Origin: Oscillospiraceae bacterium
GTDB lineage: Bacteria; Bacillota; Clostridia; Oscillospirales; Oscillospiraceae
Direction: 5' to 3'
Length of the DNA: 8,475 bases
NCBI GenBank assembly: GCA_016296045.1
Contig: JAEDKB010000060.1
Location: 1-8,475 of the forward strand
Both the position numbers and the translations under genes were made by a program. A model generated the notes under the pieces. That model was not told the DNA's origin. It did not search any database and saw nothing but the letters and a program-made list of their open reading frames with translations. Below, piece after piece: positions 4,086-8,475 of this stretch (the first letter of the stretch is position 1; every line of letters begins with the position of its first letter).

Positions 4086-6401
4086 ATGAGTAGTTTAGTG
4101 AAGTATCGAGTCAAGGAAGTCGCAGCGGATTTCGGTATGCAGCCGAAGGAAGTTGCGGAAATCATCGGGATTTATTTTGATAAGCCGAAGAGCAACACGC
4201 AGGTGCTGACGGACGAGCAGCTCAATGTCGTGTTCGATCATATTACGCAGCATCATCAGATCGAGTCGATTGCACAGGTCTTTGCGGTCGCTCCCGCTCC
4301 CAAAGCGGAGCCGAAGCCTGCACAGGGAAAGAGCGATGAAGGAACGGCGGCTGAGACGAAGAAGGATGCTGCCAAAGCAGAGCCGAAGCCTGAGAAGCCG
4401 AAGCAGGAGCAGCGCAAGCGTGAGCGCCGTGTTGTGGACACCAAGGCCGTCACCGTCAATGCAGACCGTTTTGATGACCGTGTGGACAATCTGGTTTCCG
4501 AGCGTGTGCAGAATTACTCCGGCGGAAAGCAGAAATTCGGGAATAAGAGCAAGAATAAGGGCAAGGATAAGAAAGCTCCCATGGGCAACAAGCGCCGCAA
4601 CGAGGAGCAGGAGAAGATGCGCCGCTTGCAGCTTGAGATCATCAAGAAGACACCGCTGACGGTCAAGATCCCCGATGAGATCACGGTCGGCGAGCTTGCC
4701 TCCCGTATGAAAAAGACGGCGACCGAGCTGATTAAGGTTCTGATTAAAAACGGCGTTATGGCGAGCATCAATCAAACCATCGACTTCGATACGGCGGAAT
4801 TCGTCGCTACGGAGCTGGGCTGTAAGGTCGAGCGCGAGATCGTTGTTACCATCGAAGAGCGCCTGATCGACGATCATGTGGACACGGAGGACGAGCTGGT
4901 CGGACGCAGTCCCGTTGTGGTTGTCATGGGTCACGTTGACCACGGCAAGACCAGCCTGCTCGATGCTGTGCGGAAGACCAACGTTGTTTCCGGCGAGGCC
5001 GGCGGCATTACGCAGCATATCGGCGCTTATACCGTTTCGATCAACGGCAATCCCATCACGTTCTTAGACACACCGGGTCACGCCGCATTCACCTCCATGC
5101 GTGCGCGTGGCGCAATGTGCACCGATATTGCAATTCTGGTGGTTGCTGCCGATGACGGTATCATGCCGCAGACCATCGAAGCAATCAACCATGCCAAAGC
5201 CGCAAAGATTCCCATTATTGTTGCGGTCAATAAGATGGATAAGCCGGGCGCCAACCCCGACCGTATCCTCACCCAGCTTACCGAGCATGAACTCGTTCCT
5301 GCCGAGTGGGGCGGCGACACCGAGGTTTGCCGCATTTCCGCAAAAACCGGCGAGGGCATCGATGCCCTTCTGGAAACGGTCATTATGACTGCGGAGCTGC
5401 AGGAGCTGAAGGCAAATCCCAACCGTGCTGCAAAGGGTACGGTCATTGAGGCTCGTCTGGATAAGAATCGCGGCCCGATTGCGACACTGCTTGTGCAGAA
5501 CGGCACGCTGCATAAGGGCGATCTGATCATTGCCGGTACGGCAGTCGGCCGTGTCCGCGTCATGACGGATGATAAGGGACGCACCATTTCCGAAGCAGGT
5601 CCGTCCATCCCCGTGGAGATCACCGGACTTGCCGAAACGCCGGCTCCCGGCGATGAATTCAATGCCGTTGCCGATGAGCGTATGGCGCGTCAGCTTGTGG
5701 AGCAGCGAAAGCAGGCGGAAAAGGACGCTGCTGCAAAGCGTGCAAGCAAGGTCACGCTCGATAACCTCTTTGCCAAGATGCAGGAGGGCGAGATGAAGGA
5801 GCTGAACCTGATCGTCAAGGCCGATGTGCAGGGCTCTGCCGAGGCAGTCAAAGCAAGCCTCGAAAAGCTTTCCAACGAAGAAGTCCGCGTCCGCGTGATC
5901 CATGCGGCAGTCGGTGCGATCAATGAATCCGACATCCTTCTGGCCTCTACCGCGAACGCGATCATTGTCGGCTTCAATGTCCGTCCGGACAATGCCGCAG
6001 CCGCTTCCGCAAAGCGCGACAATGTTGATCTGCGGATGTACCGCGTCATTTATGATGCGATTGACGAGATTGAAGCGGCTATGAGGGGCATGCTTGCGCC
6101 GAAGTTCCGTGAAGCGGTGATCGGCCATGCCGAAGTGCGTCAGACCTATAAGGTCTCCGCCATCGGTACGATTGCCGGCTGCTATGTCAAGGACGGCAAG
6201 ATCACCCGTGACGCTCAGGTTCGTGTCCTGCGCGACAACATCGTGATTTATGAGGGCAATATCGGCTCCTTGCAGAGATTTAAGGATTCTGTCAAGGAAG
6301 TCCTTGCGAACTATGAATGCGGTATGTCCATCGAGAAGTACAACGATATCAAGGAAGGCGATATCTTCGAGTGCTTCATCATGGAGGAAATCCCGAGATA
6401 A
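4086..6401 (+). CDS. infB: Translation initiation factor IF-2
   Basis: IF2 is the GTPase that brings initiator fMet-tRNA to the 30S subunit and drives 50S joining. The 771-residue product starts with an IF2N domain (about 1-55). A low-complexity linker of about 100 residues rich in Lys, Pro, Glu and Ala follows (from about 68), then a second IF2N domain (about 190-245). The G domain has every GTPase motif: GHVDHGKT (282-289), DTPGH (328-332), NKMD (382-385) and SAKTG (418-422). Domain II, the EIF2-type linker helix and the C-terminal fMet-tRNA-binding domain, ending [10 protein letters not shown], follow intact. The ribosome binding site AGGAGGTG (4073-4080) is close to consensus, 5 bases before the ATG. 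The gene starts 15 bases after ylxQ. A possible internal start at codon 178 is described separately. Confidence 0.98.
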   Translation: MSSLVKYRVKEVAADFGMQPKEVAEIIGIYFDKPKSNTQVLTDEQLNVVFDHITQHHQIESIAQVFAVAPAPKAEPKPAQGKSDEGTAAETKKDAAKAEPKPEKPKQEQRKRERRVVDTKAVTVNADRFDDRVDNLVSERVQNYSGGKQKFGNKSKNKGKDKKAPMGNKRRNEEQEKMRRLQLEIIKKTPLTVKIPDEITVGELASRMKKTATELIKVLIKNGVMASINQTIDFDTAEFVATELGCKVEREIVVTIEERLIDDHVDTEDELVGRSPVVVVMGHVDHGKTSLLDAVRKTNVVSGEAGGITQHIGAYTVSINGNPITFLDTPGHAAFTSMRARGAMCTDIAILVVAADDGIMPQTIEAINHAKAAKIPIIVAVNKMDKPGANPDRILTQLTEHELVPAEWGGDTEVCRISAKTGEGIDALLETVIMTAELQELKANPNRAAKGTVIEARLDKNRGPIATLLVQNGTLHKGDLIIAGTAVGRVRVMTDDKGRTISEAGPSIPVEITGLAETPAPGDEFNAVADERMARQLVEQRKQAEKDAAAKRASKVTLDNLFAKMQEGEMKELNLIVKADVQGSAEAVKASLEKLSNEEVRVRVIHAAVGAINESDILLASTANAIIVGFNVRPDNAAAASAKRDNVDLRMYRVIYDAIDEIEAAMRGMLAPKFREAVIGHAEVRQTYKVSAIGTIAGCYVKDGKITRDAQVRVLRDNIVIYEGNIGSLQRFKDSVKEVLANYECGMSIEKYNDIKEGDIFECFIMEEIPR
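4602..4619 (+). promoter_or_regulatory. Possible internal translation start within infB (short IF2 form)
   Basis: In-frame ATG 4617 (Met178) is preceded by GAGGAG (4602-4607) and CAGGAG (4608-4613). It falls at the end of the disordered linker, just before the second IF2N domain, and would give a protein of 594 residues with all GTPase and tRNA-binding parts. IF2 isoforms made by internal initiation are known in E. coli and B. subtilis. The purine run also encodes Glu and Gln codons of the linker, so the match may be incidental. Confidence 0.35.
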
Positions 6402-6431
6402 TTACGAATTCTTGGGAAATGAGTATGGAAT

Positions 6432-6463
6432 AAAAAGTGGGGGCGCAACCGCTCCCACTTTTT
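6432..6463 (+). terminator. Terminator-like hairpin between infB and rbfA
   Basis: AAAAAGTGGGGGCG (6432-6445) and CGCTCCCACTTTTT (6450-6463) form a 14-bp stem with one G-U pair and a CAAC tetraloop. The inner GC-rich part is followed by TTTTT, so it looks like a classical intrinsic terminator, and the A-tract on the left makes it possibly bidirectional. It starts 31 bases after the infB stop and ends 5 bases before the rbfA Shine-Dalgarno GGAG (6469-6472). It could lower expression of the downstream genes, mark a 3' end, or affect access to the rbfA start. Confidence 0.78.
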
Positions 6464-6480
6464 AAAAAGGAGTAATGATT

Positions 6481-6858
6481 ATGGCATCGAACCGAATCGG
6501 ACGTATCAATGAAGAGCTTCAGCGCGAGCTTTCCGAGCTGCTGCGCGAGCTGAAGGATCCACGCGTCCATAAAACCATGCTTTCGATTACCCATGTGGAG
6601 ACAACACCCGATCTGCGTTATGCGAAGGTGTATGTCTCTCTGCTGGATAAGGAATATACGAAGGATACCCTTGCCGGTCTGAAGTCCTCCTCCGGCTATC
6701 TGCGCCGCGAATTGGGCAGAAGCCTGCAGCTTCGCTATACGCCGGAGCTGCAATGGCAGGCGGATGATTCCATCACCCACGGCGCGCATATCCTCGACAT
6801 CCTCTCCAAACTCGATATTCCGGAGGACAGCGAAGATGAAACTGCTGACAATACCTGA
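6481..6858 (+). CDS. rbfA: Ribosome-binding factor A
   Basis: RbfA is a small KH-fold protein that binds the pre-30S subunit near helix 1 of 16S rRNA and aids late maturation and cold adaptation. The 125-residue product has the family signature: R.GRINEELQRELSELL near the N-terminus, LKDPRV, then the strand block ITHVETTPDLRYAKVYVSLL, and the LKSSSGYLRRELGRSLQLRYTPEL segment, ending with DDSITHGAHILDIL. ATG 6481 is preferred over ATG 6475 because GGAG (6469-6472) is 8 bases away from it but only 2 from the other. The gene is preceded by a terminator-like hairpin and overlaps nrnA by 23 bases. Confidence 0.96.
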   Translation: MASNRIGRINEELQRELSELLRELKDPRVHKTMLSITHVETTPDLRYAKVYVSLLDKEYTKDTLAGLKSSSGYLRRELGRSLQLRYTPELQWQADDSITHGAHILDILSKLDIPEDSEDETADNT

Positions 6859-7792
6859 ACTGGCAGAGGAGCTGCGAAAGAACGATAACTATATTATGTT
6901 AACTCACCGCAGGCCGGACGGAGATACGATCGGCTCTGCGGCGGCTTTGTGCGGCGGCTTGCGTGCGTTGGGAAAACGCGCAGCCGTTCTGGAAAACCCA
7001 CAGTTTACGGAAAAATACCGCCCGTTTTTGGACGGATTGACGACGGATTGCGTTCCGGAAAATGCGGTTTTGGTAAGTGTGGATGTTGCAAGCAAGGGAA
7101 TCGTCTCCTTTTCGGGAATTGATTATGTAAACCAAGTTTCGTATGTGATCGACCACCATGGCTTGCAGCGGGATTTCGGCGAACTGGGCTTTGTGGACCC
7201 GTCCGCGGCGGCCTGCGGAGAGATCATTCTGGATCTCCTTCGCCAAATGAAGGCGCCGATTGACAAAAAAATCGCCGAAGCGCTTTATTGCGCGATTTCT
7301 ACGGATACCGGCTGTTTCCGTTACAGTAATGTGACGGCGCGGACGCTTCGTGCAGCCGCCGACTGCAAGGAATACGGCGCGGATATCTTTGCGATCAATC
7401 AGGTCATGTTTATGACCAAGCGTCTGGCAAGGCTGAAGCTGGATGCCTATCTGACCGAGACAACGCAGTTTTTTGCGGACGGACTGGTCGCTCTCAGCGT
7501 CATTCCCGAAACGCTCAAGGAGGAGCTTGGCATCACCGAGGACGATATTGACGACATTTCGGGCTTTGGCAGAGAGATTGCCGGCGTTGAGATCGCGATT
7601 ATGCTGCGGCAGGTGGCGGAGGGCGGAAAGATTTCCGTCCGCACTTCTCCGAACTATGATGCTTCGGCATTTTGCGCGGCGGTCGGCGGCGGCGGTCATA
7701 AGGCGGCAGCCGGCGCAACGATTCGCGGCGGAATTGAAGAAGCCAAAAAACAGATTCTTCGCACGCTGGAAGAAAGCGGTGTAAAGCTCTGA
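6836..7792 (+). CDS. nrnA: DHH-family phosphoesterase (NrnA-type oligoribonuclease / pAp phosphatase)
   Basis: The product belongs to the DHH/DHHA1 phosphodiesterases. NrnA-type members degrade nanoRNAs of 2-5 nt and dephosphorylate pAp, while related GdpP-like enzymes act on c-di-AMP; this one lacks GdpP's membrane, PAS and GGDEF parts. In the 318 residues I see motif I with H24, D28 and D30 (LTHRRPDGDTIGS), D83 (VSVDVAS), the DHH signature D106-H107-H108, D157 (STDTGCFRYSN), and the DHHA1 glycine-rich GGGGHKAAAG near 284-293. All the expected Mn-binding residues are present. ATG 6836 follows GGAGG (6822-6826). The gene overlaps rbfA by 23 bases and truB by one base (TGATG), so translational coupling is likely. 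Exact substrate preference cannot be read from sequence. Confidence 0.92.
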   Translation: MKLLTIPELAEELRKNDNYIMLTHRRPDGDTIGSAAALCGGLRALGKRAAVLENPQFTEKYRPFLDGLTTDCVPENAVLVSVDVASKGIVSFSGIDYVNQVSYVIDHHGLQRDFGELGFVDPSAAACGEIILDLLRQMKAPIDKKIAEALYCAISTDTGCFRYSNVTARTLRAAADCKEYGADIFAINQVMFMTKRLARLKLDAYLTETTQFFADGLVALSVIPETLKEELGITEDDIDDISGFGREIAGVEIAIMLRQVAEGGKISVRTSPNYDASAFCAAVGGGGHKAAAGATIRGGIEEAKKQILRTLEESGVKL

Positions 7793-8475
7793 TGGCTAAC
7801 GGTATTTTAATCGTGGACAAGCCGGCCGACTGGACATCGCAGGATGTGGTGAGCAAGCTGCGCGGCGTATTTCACGAAAAACGCGTCGGACACGGCGGTA
7901 CGCTCGACCCGATGGCGACGGGCGTTTTGCCGGTTTTCTTCGGCAGAGCGACCCGTGCGGTAGAATTTTTCGAGCACGCCGAAAAGGCATATGTTGCCCG
8001 TCTGCGGCTCGGCACGGTTACGGATACGCAGGATACGACCGGCAATGTGCTCGAAACCCGTCCCGTAACAGTCTCGGAAGAACAAATTCGCTCTGTTTTG
8101 GCGCAGTTTTTGGGTCAGCAGGAGCAGATTCCGCCCATGTATTCGGCCATCAAGGTCGGCGGAAAAAAGCTCTATGAGCTGGCGCGTGCCGGAAAAGAGG
8201 TTGAGCGCAAGCCCAGAGCCATTACAATTTTTGAATTGAAGCTTCGTGCGTTTTCAACAGACGAGGCGGTCATTTATGTTCGCTGCTCCAAGGGTACCTA
8301 TGTCCGAACGCTCTGCCACGATATCGGTGCGGCGCTGGGCTGCGGCGGATGTATGGCGGCACTGCGTCGTGTGCAGGCAGGCGCTTATTGCGAGCAGGAA
8401 AGTATTCCGCTGGACGAGATCGTAAGGCATCCGAATCCGGAATCGCTGCTGCTTCCGACGGACAGCCTGTTTTCA
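7792..8475 (+). CDS. truB: tRNA pseudouridine(55) synthase TruB, cut off by the window end
   Basis: TruB makes pseudouridine at position 55 in the T-loop of nearly all tRNAs. The open frame runs from ATG 7792 to the last base without a stop, giving 228 residues. The family is usually about 290-300 residues, so the C-terminal part lies outside. Visible motifs are ILIVDKPADWTSQDVV at the start, the catalytic motif GGTLDPMATGVL with Asp39, KAYVARLRLGT with Tyr67, MYSAIKVGGKKLYELARAG, and the C-terminal catalytic-domain motif RCSKGTYVRTLCHDIG. The start codon shares one base with the nrnA stop codon (TGATG), so it is translated by coupling and has no clear Shine-Dalgarno of its own. In Firmicutes the next gene is commonly ribF. 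Confidence 0.97.
   Translation, partial: MANGILIVDKPADWTSQDVVSKLRGVFHEKRVGHGGTLDPMATGVLPVFFGRATRAVEFFEHAEKAYVARLRLGTVTDTQDTTGNVLETRPVTVSEEQIRSVLAQFLGQQEQIPPMYSAIKVGGKKLYELARAGKEVERKPRAITIFELKLRAFSTDEAVIYVRCSKGTYVRTLCHDIGAALGCGGCMAALRRVQAGAYCEQESIPLDEIVRHPNPESLLLPTDSLFS

Noticed and set aside
4308..4401. Repeated KAEPKP-encoding segments in the infB linker, considered as a DNA repeat
   Set aside because: Only two imperfect copies occur, within a normal low-complexity IF2 linker. This is ordinary for the family.
4095..6128. Two long minus-strand open frames opposite infB (4095-5018 and 5064-6128)
   Set aside because: Both are antisense shadows of infB, with Leu/Arg-rich translations and no family motifs. 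The plus-strand IF2 is complete and unmistakable.
6899..7699. A 266-codon minus-strand open frame opposite nrnA
   Set aside because: It is a shadow of the DHH phosphoesterase, with Arg-rich translation and no domain evidence.

Overview
The window is housekeeping DNA from a Gram-positive, probably Clostridia-class bacterium. An Oscillospirales/Ruminococcaceae-type gut clostridium is my inference. The reasons are the gene order rimP-nusA-rnpM(ylxR)-ylxQ-infB-rbfA-nrnA-truB, the small NusA without C-terminal acidic repeats, strong GGAGG-type ribosome binding sites, sigma-A promoters close to consensus, and moderately GC-rich codons next to AT-rich intergenic DNA. I found no phage, insertion sequence, CRISPR array, toxin-antitoxin pair or defence system.

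Layout. Bases 1-51 hold the 5' two thirds of an elongator tRNA-Met(CAT) on the minus strand. It runs off the left edge and has a consensus promoter at 80-108. Bases 203-661 (+) encode a small four-helix membrane protein of the CmpB-like 'putative ABC-transporter type IV' family. It converges, with 6 bases between the stop codons, on 668-1525 (-), an unrecognised protein with about eight membrane segments. Each of these two genes appears to have its terminator hairpin inside the other's coding sequence. Bases 1526-1795 are a divergent control region: a minus-strand promoter for the membrane protein, and a strong plus-strand promoter with extended -10 and UP-like A/T tract for the translation operon. 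The operon leader carries a terminator-like hairpin and then a second hairpin that abuts the rimP ribosome binding site.

From 1796 to the right edge all genes are on the plus strand and closely packed: rimP, nusA, rnpM, ylxQ, infB, rbfA, nrnA and a truB cut off by the window end. The one clear break is a strong terminator-like hairpin between infB and rbfA. The operon joins 30S maturation (RimP, RbfA), transcription elongation and termination (NusA), an RNase P modulator (RnpM), a kink-turn RNA-binding protein (YlxQ), translation initiation (IF2), nanoRNA/c-di-AMP-type phosphodiester breakdown (NrnA) and tRNA pseudouridylation (TruB).

The points most worth a second look are regulatory: the leader hairpin with its interrupted U-tract, which fits NusA feedback on its own operon; the hairpin between infB and rbfA; and the reciprocal embedded terminators of the convergent membrane-protein pair. 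I do not see a wholly new biological system here.
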